Notes: a model not told the origin generated them from the sequence alone. Positions 6,445 to 15,263 are shown, numbered from the stretch's first letter. The stretch: 30,534 nt of DNA from RPQJ01 sp031404015 (GCA_031404015.1 JANNGT010000294.1:1-30534), one strand, 5' to 3'. Numbers and translations: made by a program.

Positions 6445-7218
6445 TCAGGGGCCGAGCCAGCGGATGGCCGCAGCCGACGTATTGTCCGCGTACGGCGCGG
6501 AATTGAATATGGCCTGCTCGCCCAGTGCCGTGAGCTTCGCGCGCAAGTCGGCTGTGGGATCGCGGCCCAGCGAGGCGAGCAACTCGTCGGACAGACCCGA
6601 CCACAGGCCGTCGGAGCACAGCATCAACACATCGCCCGGCAACAGCGCGCGACGACCGCTCAGTGTCATCTCAGGCAGGACCGGGTCGCCGCCGATACAG
6701 CATTCGACGTAGTTGCGCATGGGATGACCCTGCGCCTGGCTTTCCGTGATGCGTCCGGCGCGCAGCAGCAATTCGACATGACTATGGTCGCGCGTGCGCT
6801 CGAACACCTTGCCCGCGCGGATCTGGTAGACGCGGCTGTCGCCGACGTGCACCCAGTACGCGCTGGAGCCCTGCACCAGGCACATCGCGCACGTGGCGCG
6901 CGGGCGGATCTCCGGCGGCAAGCCCTGGCCGAGCGCGACGACGGCCTCGTGCGCACGACCCACCGTGAGATGCAGGAAACCGTCGGGGTCGAACAATGGC
7001 CGGCTGACTTCCCAGAACTCGTTGAGCATCGCGCGCATGGCCACTTCTGCCGCGCGCGCGCCATCCGCATGGCCGCCCATGCCGTCGACGACCGCGAGCA
7101 TCACGGTGCCGTCGGCGTCCGCAATCGCGACTCGATCCTGGTTTTCTTCGCGATGCCCGATGAGGCTCAGGTCCGCGTGCTCGATCTGCAAGGGTCGCTC
7201 CGGCACGCCCGTTGTCAT
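6445..7218 (-). CDS. PP2C-family serine/threonine protein phosphatase
   Basis: Cytoplasmic metal-dependent phosphatase that removes phosphate from serine and threonine residues. The 257 residues form one PP2C domain with no membrane segment. Visible motifs are REENQDR (residues 23-29), VVDGMGGH (43-50) with the metal-binding Asp45, GDSRVY, LCSDGLW, and DNTSAAAIR near the end. These match the Stp1/PppA type that pairs with bacterial serine/threonine kinases, but no kinase gene is in the window. It is divergent from yicC with about 100 bases between the starts, and it is upstream of rph on the same strand, separated by the 7-bp repeat block. The targets are unknown. Confidence 0.92.
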   Translation of the reverse strand: MTTGVPERPLQIEHADLSLIGHREENQDRVAIADADGTVMLAVVDGMGGHADGARAAEVAMRAMLNEFWEVSRPLFDPDGFLHLTVGRAHEAVVALGQGLPPEIRPRATCAMCLVQGSSAYWVHVGDSRVYQIRAGKVFERTRDHSHVELLLRAGRITESQAQGHPMRNYVECCIGGDPVLPEMTLSGRRALLPGDVLMLCSDGLWSGLSDELLASLGRDPTADLRAKLTALGEQAIFNSAPYADNTSAAAIRWLGP

Positions 7219-7319
7219 GTAGAATTCTCAGCGATTTATAGCACTTAGCGACGCGCACATACAGCTTTGATACGAGGTTGGCGCGTGTCGGTTTTCTTTG
7301 CACCCATGGTCGAGGCTCC

Positions 7320-8189
7320 ATGATCCGCAGCATGACGGGGTTTGCGCGGCGCGAGCGACAGGGGCCCTGGGGCACCCTCGCGTGCGAGATCCGCTCGGTC
7401 AATCACCGCTATCTCGAGCTTTCGCTGCGGCTACCCGAAGACATCCGCAGCCTCGAAGGCGACGCCCGCCAGGTGGTTGCGGCCGCGCTGCGTCGCGGCA
7501 AGGTCGACGTGGGCCTGTACCTGCGCGGACAGCCGGCGCAGACCGGCACGCTCGACATCAACCGGCCGCTGCTCGAGCAACTCTCGCGCACGGCACGCGA
7601 TGTGGCGAGCCTCGTCGACTCCTCGCTTGGGTCGGTGAGCCCACTGGAGCTGCTGCGTTGGCCAGGAGTGATCCGCGAGCCCGACCGCGACCTGCAGCCA
7701 ATCCAGGCGGCCGCGGTCGAGCTGCTGCAGGAGACGGTTCGCGAACTCAACGATTCGCGTGGCCGAGAAGGCGGGCGGCTGCGCGAGATGCTGCTGGGAC
7801 GGTGCGAGGCGCTGCAGCTCACCGTCGCGCAACTGCGTGAACGCCTGCCCGATATCGCCACCCGCATTCGGGAGCGCGTCGGCGAGCGCGTTGCGCAACT
7901 GGGTGGCTCGGTCGACCCGGCGCGCCTCGAGCAGGAATTAGTGCTGCTCGCCTACAAGATGGATTTTGCCGAGGAACTCGATCGACTCGGCAGCCACGTC
8001 ACCGAGACGCTGCAGATCCTTGATGCCAAGGAGCCTGCCGGGCGCAGGCTCGACTTCCTGATGCAGGAATTCAATCGCGAGGCGAACACGCTGTCGTCGA
8101 AATCGCAGGACGCGGACACGACGCGCGCAACCGTCGACATGAAAGTGCTGATCGAGCAGATGCGCGAGCAGATCCAGAATATTGAATGA
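7320..8189 (+). CDS. yicC: YicC family endoribonuclease
   Basis: YicC proteins are endoribonucleases, shown in Escherichia coli to take part in small-RNA decay. The 289-residue product starts MIRSMTGFARRE, the highly conserved family start, and ends with the conserved EFNREANTLSSKSQDADTT-type block and a helical tail. I chose the ATG at 7320, which has GAGG four to seven bases upstream. An in-frame extension to 7278 is not conserved in character. In related genomes yicC normally sits just before gmk. Here two genes on the opposite strand come between them. Confidence 0.94.
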   Translation: MIRSMTGFARRERQGPWGTLACEIRSVNHRYLELSLRLPEDIRSLEGDARQVVAAALRRGKVDVGLYLRGQPAQTGTLDINRPLLEQLSRTARDVASLVDSSLGSVSPLELLRWPGVIREPDRDLQPIQAAAVELLQETVRELNDSRGREGGRLREMLLGRCEALQLTVAQLRERLPDIATRIRERVGERVAQLGGSVDPARLEQELVLLAYKMDFAEELDRLGSHVTETLQILDAKEPAGRRLDFLMQEFNREANTLSSKSQDADTTRATVDMKVLIEQMREQIQNIE

Positions 8190-8212
8190 GGCTGGAAAAA
8201 CGGGCGCAGCCG

Positions 8213-9058
8213 CTACCTAGGCGCCTCTGGCAACGCAAACGTAAGGTTGCCCCAGTAACTGTCCCAGTCGTCCCGGCTTGAATCGGTGGCGGGGACCATC
8301 TGGACCACACTCGCCATCCATGCACCGGGCCAAGGCAACTGCACCGTGACCCGCCCGTCTTCCCGAGTTGTGGCCTCGATGTGCGGGTTTCGCTCGGCAC
8401 GCTCGTGCCAGAACTTGACCAACGCATTGCCTAGCGGCCGGTTGTCGAACAGGACCTGAAACGCAACCTCTGCTCCCGCCGGTGCTTGCAATGGATTGAC
8501 CAGCGGCACGATCTCGAGCATCTGGCCGGTACGCCGTGCGTACGTCTCATCGACACGACTGCCAACCTGGATAAGGGCCTTGATGTTTCTGCGGTAACGC
8601 TCCCGGCCCGGTTGTGCTCCTTTCCCTGACGCCTCGCGCGCGAGGACAATCTGGTCGAGACCTTCCTCACGCAGGTAAGCGTGGAACTTCTCGGCGAGCA
8701 ACTCGACGTGGCTGGGATGAGTGTCCATCGCCAGCAAGTGCGTGCCCTCCCTCGGCATTGCAATCGCGAGGGTCGCGACAGCGTCGACCGGTACGCCCGG
8801 TGCCAGATCAATTTCCGCTGCCGTCGACAAATGCCGGAACCTGGCCACCAGCCCTTGGGAAAAGTAGACCGGTTCCCCCGTGAAATTCTCTCCCACGCGC
8901 AGGGCGATGATTGCGGGCTCATCCGGCGACGCGACAAAAAAACTCGTGGGACGAATCCAGAATTCGTGCCCGGCCGCAGGGTTCGAAACGATGCACGCCA
9001 GCAAAGCCGGCAGCACGAGTAATCCGATTCGTGCGGTTCGGGTGCGCAGGAAAATCAC
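8213..9058 (-). CDS. Secreted DUF4198-like protein
   Basis: Exported protein of 281 residues. The first 30 residues are a signal peptide (arginines, then LLVLPALLACIV, then NPAAG). The predicted mature protein begins HEFWIRPTSFF, which matches the DUF4198 family, whose members have been linked to metal uptake or handling. The N-terminal histidine after cleavage could help bind metal, but that is speculation. The central part resembles a beta-rich immunoglobulin-like domain (PAGAEVAFQVLFDNRPLGNALVKFW). The start is GTG at 9058, with no clear ribosome binding site. It lies downstream of the DUF4331 gene on the same strand, with a hairpin between them, so the two may be cotranscribed. Confidence 0.8.
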   Translation of the reverse strand: MIFLRTRTARIGLLVLPALLACIVSNPAAGHEFWIRPTSFFVASPDEPAIIALRVGENFTGEPVYFSQGLVARFRHLSTAAEIDLAPGVPVDAVATLAIAMPREGTHLLAMDTHPSHVELLAEKFHAYLREEGLDQIVLAREASGKGAQPGRERYRRNIKALIQVGSRVDETYARRTGQMLEIVPLVNPLQAPAGAEVAFQVLFDNRPLGNALVKFWHERAERNPHIEATTREDGRVTVQLPWPGAWMASVVQMVPATDSSRDDWDSYWGNLTFALPEAPR

Positions 9059-9083
9059 CTTCGGTTCTAATGGAGGCCAGCAA

Positions 9084-9110
9084 CGGCCGAACGGGAAAAC
9101 CGCTCGGCCG
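9084..9110. other. Hairpin between the DUF4331 and DUF4198 genes
   Basis: CGGCCGA (9084-9090) pairs with TCGGCCG (9104-9110), with a further CGG/CCG pair inside around GAAAA. There is no T run on either strand, so it is more likely an RNA-processing or stability element than an intrinsic terminator. Confidence 0.35.
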
Positions 9111-9122
9111 CTGCGTCGCGCG

Positions 9123-10604
9123 TCAGGGCGTGGCGCCGGGGGCGGGTTCAGGATTGAAATTGCCCGGAATCGGTGTCGTCAGGTACGGGAATGTCATTTG
9201 GTAGAACTGCGCGTTCTTGCGCACGCCGTCGGTGAACGGCAACCCGCCCGCCGGTGCATCGCTCGGCATGCACCCGACCTTGAAGGTGTCGGTCGGTCCC
9301 GTGAGCACGCACAGCGCGCCCATGGCAACCCGCAACGACAGGTCCACCACGTCGTCGCCGGGTCGACGGCCGTTCGGGAACCCTGCGAGGTCACCGCCAG
9401 CGACACCGAGCGGACTCTGCGCGCCAGGTGCCGTTGCCGGGATCGACGTGTTCAACCGCAGCATTTCGGCAGGGACCACGTTCTGCGGCTGGTTCAGGCC
9501 CGAAATGCCCGTCAGGAAAGCAGCGACGAGATCCGTGCGTGGGAAGTTCGTCGGCGCCTTGGCCGCGGGGAACAGGCTTTGCACCAGGGTAGGCAATGAC
9601 GGGTGTGTCACGTACTGGAGGAACTGCGCGTCGTTCCTCGGCCGCGACTCATTGAAGCGATCCTTGTCGGGAAGACCAATGATCACCTCGTTGACCAGCG
9701 GCATCCCTAACCGGGAGCGCTGCTGCAGAATTCTCTTGCCCGCCCCGTCGGGCATCATCAGCACCAGCGGCTCGACCGCGGTGGTGAACGCACCGACCAC
9801 GGGCTCGCCCGGCATCGTGATGCAGGAAATCGGCACCTCCATTGCGATCGTGCTGACGTTCTTCGCTTCAAGGTCGTTGTTGTTGCCGTTGAACTGCGGT
9901 CCCAACGGGTTCAGGTTGAACAGGTCGAAGATCTTGCCGACCGCGATGTAGAACGGCTCCTTGCGCTGGCCGACGAAAATCTTGGCGGGCGTCGCGCAGT
10001 TGGGAATATTGACGCTGTAGATGTGCTGGTTCGCGTAGTTGGCATAGCCGCCGGGAAATGTTTTCTCGCCGATGTTGTCCAGGGGCTTGTCGAAGCGGTC
10101 TTCGCCATTCGTGCTCTTGAGCACACTTTGCGAGACTCCGGCCGATGTGCGTCGAACCATGCGGACGGTGTAGGTCTCGCGACGGTTGATGTTCGGGTCA
10201 TCGACTGCGGTGATCTGGCCGCTGTTGATCAGCGGGATCTTGGTCATCTTGCCGCCAGCGGGCAGCGCTTGCCCCTTGACGTAGTCGGCGAAGTCGAACT
10301 GGAACGTCACGTCCTCGACGCCGTCGCCATTGTTGTCGAAATGGATGTCGTACCGGCCGGGCGTGCTGAATCGGTAGAAGTTGGGTCCGCCCTGCGGATC
10401 CTGGAACGGCCTGTAGTTCGCCAGCACCGTGACGAAATCGGCGCGGTTCGCCTCGTAACTGCGGAACATGTACAGGTCGGTCGCGTCGATACGTGGGTGG
10501 TCACCCGTAAACGGCGCCTCCCGGTGACTGGAAGCGACTGCGGTCGCACTGGCAAGAATCAAACTGACGGCTGCGCTCAGTTGCAGCGTGGCGGCTTTGT
10601 TCAT
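9123..10604 (-). CDS. Secreted DUF4331-like protein
   Basis: Exported protein of 493 residues and unknown function. The ATG at 10604 has TGGAG six bases upstream, and the signal peptide runs to about residue 24. The mature start ASSHREAPFTGDHPRIDATDLYMFRSY is the hallmark of DUF4331. The rest shows the family's repeated beta-strand style, a calcium-site-like DNNGDGVEDV segment near residue 90, and few cysteines. Because of its length and export it probably acts in the periplasm or outside the cell. It stands divergent from gmk with about 170 bases between the starts. That gap contains a small hairpin (CGGCT 10680-10684 with AGCCG 10690-10694) but no clear promoter. No function is known for the family. 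Confidence 0.85.
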   Translation of the reverse strand: MNKAATLQLSAAVSLILASATAVASSHREAPFTGDHPRIDATDLYMFRSYEANRADFVTVLANYRPFQDPQGGPNFYRFSTPGRYDIHFDNNGDGVEDVTFQFDFADYVKGQALPAGGKMTKIPLINSGQITAVDDPNINRRETYTVRMVRRTSAGVSQSVLKSTNGEDRFDKPLDNIGEKTFPGGYANYANQHIYSVNIPNCATPAKIFVGQRKEPFYIAVGKIFDLFNLNPLGPQFNGNNNDLEAKNVSTIAMEVPISCITMPGEPVVGAFTTAVEPLVLMMPDGAGKRILQQRSRLGMPLVNEVIIGLPDKDRFNESRPRNDAQFLQYVTHPSLPTLVQSLFPAAKAPTNFPRTDLVAAFLTGISGLNQPQNVVPAEMLRLNTSIPATAPGAQSPLGVAGGDLAGFPNGRRPGDDVVDLSLRVAMGALCVLTGPTDTFKVGCMPSDAPAGGLPFTDGVRKNAQFYQMTFPYLTTPIPGNFNPEPAPGATP

Positions 10605-10774
10605 CACGATCTCCAATAAACGGGGGTGTTTTAACGAAGTGATGTTGCTCATCGTTCACGGGAGGAAGCCACGCTTGTCCGGCTGCATTAGCCGTAGGAA
10701 ACCCCCCATACACGGGGAATGTTTTGCACGGATCCATTTTTTCATTGCACTGCGCGGCAGGCTAGAATCCAGTC

Positions 10775-11413
10775 ATGAAGGGTGATGTCACGGCGGCGTC
10801 CCGACGGGGTCAGCTTTTTGTAATTGGTGCGCCGTCCGGCGCCGGTAAGACGTCGCTGGTGCGCGCCCTGATGGCGCGCGAACCCAGCCTCAAATTCTCG
10901 ATTTCGTTCACGACGCGCCCGCAGCGCCCCAACGAAACGCGCGGGCGCGACTACTTCTTCGTCACGCGCGAGGAATTCGCGGCCATGGTCGGGCGCGGCG
11001 CGTTCCTCGAACACGCCCGCGTGTTCGATAACCATTACGGCACGGCGCGCGGCCCAGTCGAAGCCTCGCTCGCCGCCGGGCAGGACTTGATCCTCGAGAT
11101 CGACTGGCAAGGCGCGCAGCAGGTCCGGCACGCCTTACCCGAGTGCCACACCATTTTCATCCTTCCCCCGTCACGCGATGAGCTTGAACGACGCCTCCGC
11201 GGTCGTGGCACGGACGCCGAGGAAGTGATCCAGCGCCGGCTGCTCGACGCCGCCTCCGACATGACCCACTGGTCGGAATTCGATTTCGTGGTGGTGAACG
11301 ACGATTTCGAACGCGCCCTAGCCGAACTGCATGGCATCGTTCAGGGCATGGGCGACGCCTCGCGCCGCGAGCGGGAAGGGCTGCCAGAGCTGGCCGCTGC
11401 GCTGACTGCGTGA
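10775..11413 (+). CDS. gmk: Guanylate kinase
   Basis: Phosphorylates GMP to GDP with ATP, an essential step to GTP and, through SpoT next door, to ppGpp. The 212-residue protein has the P-loop GAPSGAGKTS (residues 18-27), then SFTTRPQRPNETRGRDYFFV with the GMP-binding segment, and EIDWQGAQQVR. The ATG at 10775 follows TAGAAT at 10763-10768, a possible -10 box. That would leave almost no leader, and no ribosome binding site is seen, so the transcript may be nearly leaderless. First gene of the gmk-rpoZ-spoT block. Confidence 0.96.
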   Translation: MKGDVTAASRRGQLFVIGAPSGAGKTSLVRALMAREPSLKFSISFTTRPQRPNETRGRDYFFVTREEFAAMVGRGAFLEHARVFDNHYGTARGPVEASLAAGQDLILEIDWQGAQQVRHALPECHTIFILPPSRDELERRLRGRGTDAEEVIQRRLLDAASDMTHWSEFDFVVVNDDFERALAELHGIVQGMGDASRREREGLPELAAALTA

Positions 11414-11440
11414 CGCACTCGCAGCAGTCAGCGGCAGCAC

Positions 11441-11553
11441 TACCCCTCCGACTAACCCCTAACCCCCAACCCCTAACCCCTTCTCCTCGCCCCTATCCCC
11501 TAACCCCTCCCCCTGCTAAGCTCACGCCCTTCCACCTTCAGTTCCCCAGCACA
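11441..11553 (+). repeat. C-rich TAACCCC tract before rpoZ
   Basis: Degenerate copies of CTAACCCC run from about 11441 to 11514, followed by more C-rich, G-poor sequence up to the rpoZ start. The minus strand carries many closely spaced runs of four G, able in principle to form G-quadruplexes. The RNA would be C-rich and G-poor, as in Rho utilisation sites. It fills almost all of the gap between gmk and rpoZ. Confidence 0.8.
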
Positions 11554-11841
11554 ATGGCTCGCATCACCGTCGAAGACTGCCTGCAGAACGTCCCTAACCT
11601 GTTCGAGCTGGTGCTCGTCGCGTCACGTCGCGCGCGCAAGCTTGCGAACGGCTCCGAGGCGACGCTCGACTGGGAGAACGACAAGCCGACGGTGCTTGCC
11701 CTGCGCGAGATCGCAGCCGGCCACGTGGGCGTGGAAATCCTCGAAGAGCCGGACCTGCCGCCGCCTCCGCCGCCGGAGCTGATGCCGGAGCCGGAGTTCA
11801 TGGGTGAGTTCCGCGCACCGCAGATCGGGCTGGGAGACTAA
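11554..11841 (+). CDS. rpoZ: RNA polymerase omega subunit
   Basis: Small subunit that helps fold and hold the beta' subunit and, with it, forms a ppGpp binding site in proteobacteria. The 95-residue product begins MARITVEDCLQNVPNLFELV, the family signature, and contains RRARKLANG and NDKPTVLALREIAAG. The C terminus is a proline-rich acidic tail (six consecutive Pro near residue 70) of lineage-specific type. The start is ATG 11554. The in-frame extension to 11410 is only the C-rich repeat read as protein. There is no clear ribosome binding site. It lies between gmk and spoT, the usual order. Confidence 0.95.
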   Translation: MARITVEDCLQNVPNLFELVLVASRRARKLANGSEATLDWENDKPTVLALREIAAGHVGVEILEEPDLPPPPPPELMPEPEFMGEFRAPQIGLGD

Positions 11842-11858
11842 GCCCCCGCCGCGCACCC

Positions 11859-14015
11859 ATGGACGTCACGTCTTCCCTGCGCAGCCTGCTGCCCTATGGA
11901 AGACGGTCCATCGGCATCAACCAGCTCATTTCGAAGCTGGAAACCTACCTGCCGCCCGACCAGGTCGAGCTCGTGCAGGAGGCTTATGATTTCGCCTTCC
12001 GGGCCCATGACGGGCAACGCCGCCGTTCCGGCGAGCCCTACATTACGCATCCGGTTGCCGTAGCCGACCTGCTCGCGGACCTGCGGCTCGACGCACAGAC
12101 AATGATGGCGGCCATGCTCCATGACGTCATGGAGGACACGCCCAACACCAAGGACGAAATCACCGCACGCTTCGGTCGCGACGTGGCGGAGCTCGTCGAC
12201 GGTGTCAGCAAGCTCGACCAGATCCAGTTCCGCAGCCGTGCCGAGGCGCAGGCGGAAAGCTTCCGCAAGATGCTGCTCGCCATGGTGCGCGACATCCGCG
12301 TGATCATGGTCAAGCTCGCGGACCGCACGCACAACATGCGCACGCTCGGCGCGATGCCGCCGGCGAAGCGCCGGACGATTGCGCGCGAAACGCTCGAGAT
12401 CTACGCGCCCATCGCGAATCGCCTCGGCATGCACTCCATCAAGCGCGAGCTCGAGGACCTGGGCTTTCGCGCGCTGTACCCGAAGCGTTACAAGGTCATC
12501 GAGACCGCGGTCAAGGCCACCCGCGGCAATCACAAGCAGTTCGTGGGCCGCATCGCCGCGTCGCTTACCGAGGCGCTCGCTGGCGGGACCATTGCGGCGA
12601 CGATCGAAGGGCGCGAGAAAGACGCGTACAGCATCTACGAGAAAATGCGGCGGAAGAAGATCTCGCTGGCCGAGATCGTCGACGTGTACGGCTTCCGGCT
12701 CATCGTCGACAAGGCCGACACTTGCTATCGCACCCTCGGCATCGTGCATTCAGTGTTCAAGCCGATGCCCGGCCGCTTCAAGGACTACATCGCGATCCCA
12801 CGCGTCAACGGCTACCAGTCGCTGCACACGACGCTGTTCGGCCCGAACGGCACGCCGATCGAAGTGCAGATCCGCACGTCGGAGATGCACCGCGTCGCCG
12901 AATCCGGCATCGCCGCGCACTGGCAATACAAGGAAGGCGGCAACGGCGACGTCGGCGTGAAAAGCGACCGTGCGAGCGAATGGCTGCAGCAGCTGGTCGA
13001 CATCCAGCAGGGCGGCAACCCCGAGGAGTTCCTCGAGAGCGTCAAGGTCGACCTGTTCCCGGACAAGGTGTACGTGTTCACGCCCAAAGGCGAGATCCGC
13101 CGGCTGCCGCGCAACTCCACGTGCGTCGACTTCGCGTATGCCGTGCACACGGACGTGGGCAATCGCTGCGTCGCCGCGAAAGTCGACCGACGCCTCGTGC
13201 CGCTGCGCACGCCGCTGCGCAATGGCCAGACGGTCGAGATCATTACCGCGAAAGGCGCCACGCCGAACCCGGCCTGGGTCAATTTCGTCGTCACCGCGAA
13301 GGCGCGCGCGTCGATCCGGCAGTACCTGAAGACGCTGAAGCGCGGCGAAGCCGTCGATCTCGGCAAGCGACTGCTGAACCAGGCGCTCGAGGAATTTTCG
13401 CTCACGCTGCGCAAGATCCCCGCGGTATCGATCGACGCGGTCGTCGCCGAACTGGGCCTGCGCGCGCACGACGAACTGTTCGAGAAAATCGGCCTCGGCG
13501 AGCGGATTGCGCCATTCATTGCACGACGCCTGTTGCCTGCGGATGCAGAAGGTCTCGTCGACGGTGTGGCAGGTCCACTGGCCATCGCCGGCACCGAAGG
13601 CCTGGTCGTGTCCTACGCGCGTTGCTGCTTCCCGATTCCCAATGACCCGATCCTGGCGAGCCTCTCGACGGGCCGCGGCGTAGTGATCCACCGCGAGGCG
13701 TGCGGCAACCTGGCGTCGTTCCGCAAGCAACCGGAGCAATGGATTCCGGTCGCCTGGCAGGCCGCGACCGATCGCCTGTTCCACGTCGAGATCCGCGTGG
13801 ACGTGACCAACCGCATGGGCGTGCTCGCGTCGGTCGCGTCCGCGATTGCCAGCACGAAGACGAACATCGATCGCGTGTCGGTCGTGGAACGCGACACGGA
13901 CACGTCGACACTGATCTTCGAGATGATGGTGCACGACCGCAAGCAACTGGCCAGCGTGATCCGCGCGGTGCGCGGCATGCCGGATGTGCTGAAGGTCGCG
14001 CGGTCGCTCGCGTGA
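11859..14015 (+). CDS. spoT: Bifunctional (p)ppGpp synthetase/hydrolase SpoT
   Basis: Makes and degrades (p)ppGpp, the alarmone of the stringent response. The 718-residue product has the full long-RSH layout. The N-terminal hydrolase HD domain includes His64, His88-Asp89 (HDVMEDT). The synthetase domain, about 240-350, carries GREKDAYSIYEKM, RFKDYIAIPRVNGYQSLHT and EVQIRT. A TGS domain lies at about 405-470 (VYVFTPKGE) and an ACT domain covers the last 80 residues. The RFKD form and intact HD motif indicate both activities, unlike RelA. The ATG is 17 bases after the rpoZ stop. The usual follower, ridA, is displaced by the oxidase module that begins 50 bases downstream. Confidence 0.96.
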   Translation: MDVTSSLRSLLPYGRRSIGINQLISKLETYLPPDQVELVQEAYDFAFRAHDGQRRRSGEPYITHPVAVADLLADLRLDAQTMMAAMLHDVMEDTPNTKDEITARFGRDVAELVDGVSKLDQIQFRSRAEAQAESFRKMLLAMVRDIRVIMVKLADRTHNMRTLGAMPPAKRRTIARETLEIYAPIANRLGMHSIKRELEDLGFRALYPKRYKVIETAVKATRGNHKQFVGRIAASLTEALAGGTIAATIEGREKDAYSIYEKMRRKKISLAEIVDVYGFRLIVDKADTCYRTLGIVHSVFKPMPGRFKDYIAIPRVNGYQSLHTTLFGPNGTPIEVQIRTSEMHRVAESGIAAHWQYKEGGNGDVGVKSDRASEWLQQLVDIQQGGNPEEFLESVKVDLFPDKVYVFTPKGEIRRLPRNSTCVDFAYAVHTDVGNRCVAAKVDRRLVPLRTPLRNGQTVEIITAKGATPNPAWVNFVVTAKARASIRQYLKTLKRGEAVDLGKRLLNQALEEFSLTLRKIPAVSIDAVVAELGLRAHDELFEKIGLGERIAPFIARRLLPADAEGLVDGVAGPLAIAGTEGLVVSYARCCFPIPNDPILASLSTGRGVVIHREACGNLASFRKQPEQWIPVAWQAATDRLFHVEIRVDVTNRMGVLASVASAIASTKTNIDRVSVVERDTDTSTLIFEMMVHDRKQLASVIRAVRGMPDVLKVARSLA

Positions 14016-14065
14016 CCGGTCTGCGCTGGCTACCGGCTGCAGCAACGTCGCCGCAGACTCGCGCC

Positions 14066-14843
14066 ATGCGTGCCTTGCCGCTGGTCCTGCTGCTCGTATC
14101 GTCGGTCGTCCATGCTGCGCGACCCGGCAACGAAGCGGACGCGGCCGCCCTGCGAACCAGCCAGGCGGTGGTGGGGCAGACGACGAGCGACCACGAGTTC
14201 ATTGACCAGCACGGAAAACGGCTGCGGCTCGCCGCGTTGCGGGGGACGCCCCGTCGTGCTGAGTCTTGTCTTCACTAATTGCTATTACGTGTGCTCGGGC
14301 CAGACCCTGCATTTGCGAAAAGTTACCCGGATCGCCCGCCAGGCTCTTGGCCCGCGCAGCTTTTCGATCCTCACCGTTGGATTCGACAGCGCGCACGACA
14401 CCGCGGAGCGCATGCGCGCATACGGACTCGACCGCGGCATTACTGATCCAGAGTGGCATTTTGCCAGCGCCGATGCGGGGACAGTCCGCCGACTCACCGA
14501 CGAAGTGGGCTTTACGTGGTTGCCAAGCGCGCGCGGTTTCGACCATGTCACGCAGGTCACCATCCTCGATGCCGACGGGGTCGTCGTGCGGCAGGTGTAT
14601 GGACAGGAGTTTGCACCGCCGGACCTGGTAGAACCGCTCAAGCAGCTGCTCCTCGGCCGTCCGGTGGAGCGCGTTTCGTTGCAAGGGCTCATCGAGCGCG
14701 TGCGGCTCTACTGCTCGGTCTACGATCCGGTCTCGGGGACGTATCGCGTCGACTACGCGATGTTCGCCTCGGCGATACCGGCCTTGATGATATTTGGCAT
14801 GGTGACTATCGCGCTCATCTTGGTTCGTCGGAAGAAGGGCTGA
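14066..14843 (+). pseudogene. SCO1/SenC family copper chaperone, frameshifted
   Basis: SCO proteins deliver copper to the CuA site of cytochrome oxidase subunit II, which fits the genes that follow. The start MRALPLVLLLVSSVVHA at 14066 is a signal peptide, continuing to LRLAALRG. At the G run 14241-14245 the frame breaks and a stop soon follows. In the next frame the protein continues at once as RPVVLSLVFTNCYYVCSGQ, with the copper CxxxC and later the conserved His in FDHVTQVTILD. A final membrane helix ends in RRKKG. Removing one G restores 258 codons without a gap. This is either a sequencing error in a homopolymer, a recent mutation, or slippage that still makes some full protein. I see no other damage. 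Confidence 0.85.
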
Positions 14844-14943
14844 ACACCGCGATGGTGGCGACGTACCCGCCGTGCATTGCGTGCGTCGTTGCACCGCAGC
14901 ATCGGGACGCATACGCATCGGATGTTTGCGTGCGGAAAATATC

Positions 14944-14952
14944 TGCTAGAGT
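14944..14952 (+). promoter_or_regulatory. Possible extended -10 promoter in the oxidase module
   Basis: TGCTAGAGT is an extended -10 type sequence, with TTTGCG 16 bases upstream as a weak -35. It would start transcription almost at the ATG of the small membrane protein. Support is modest. Confidence 0.25.
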
Positions 14953-14961
14953 TTGGTCAAT

Positions 14962-15213
14962 ATGTTTGCTTCCGTGATCACATTACTGCTGCTTGTTGGC
15001 CTGCTGCTGTGGGTCTTCGCGTGGCAACATGGATCGCAGATGGCCCGCGGCATCGCCATTGGCGCCATTCTCGTGCTCATTTGCCAGCCGGTCGTGCGGG
15101 CCGTCTTTGCGCAGGAGCACATGCCGATCTGGGTGCCTGCGCTGCCATTCGCACTGATCGCAATCACCTTGTTCGGGTTCGGGCTGCTCGCCTGGTATTG
15201 GGGGGAAGAGTAG
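14962..15213 (+). CDS. Small hydrophobic membrane protein
   Basis: An 83-residue protein made largely of three hydrophobic segments (about residues 5-22, 30-50 and 58-78), ending WYWGEE. I do not recognise the family. It stands between the SCO gene and the oxidase structural genes, all on one strand, so a part in oxidase assembly or as an accessory subunit is possible. The ATG at 14962 is preferred over the TTG three codons earlier. GAG lies about 10 bases upstream and is a weak ribosome binding site. Confidence 0.65.
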   Translation: MFASVITLLLLVGLLLWVFAWQHGSQMARGIAIGAILVLICQPVVRAVFAQEHMPIWVPALPFALIAITLFGFGLLAWYWGEE

Positions 15214-15250
15214 CCGCGCTTTTTGACGACGGTCGCGACACCACTGTAGC

Positions 15251-15258
15251 GGGGGGGG
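15251..15258 (+). repeat. Run of eight G at a ribosome binding site
   Basis: Eight consecutive G residues followed by AG lie five bases before the ATG at 15264, in the position of its ribosome binding site. Length changes by slippage here would alter the spacing. Confidence 0.9.
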
Positions 15259-15263
15259 AGCAG

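Noticed and set aside
8190..8212. Terminator between yicC and the DUF4198 gene
   Set aside because: GGCTG and CAGCC can pair over five bases, but the loop is long and there is no T run.
10605..10774. Small RNA or riboswitch between DUF4331 and gmk
   Set aside because: There is one 5-bp hairpin at 10680-10694 and a CCCC/GGGG pair at about 10708-10721, but no promoter-plus-terminator set and no recognised riboswitch core.
11441..11514. Linear-replicon telomere
   Set aside because: The TAACCCC-like tract is internal, short and degenerate, and sits between two conserved operon genes.
14241..14260. Programmed ribosomal frameshift in the SCO gene
   Set aside because: There is no clear slippery heptamer with a downstream pseudoknot. 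A homopolymer indel is simpler. It is mentioned only as a possibility.
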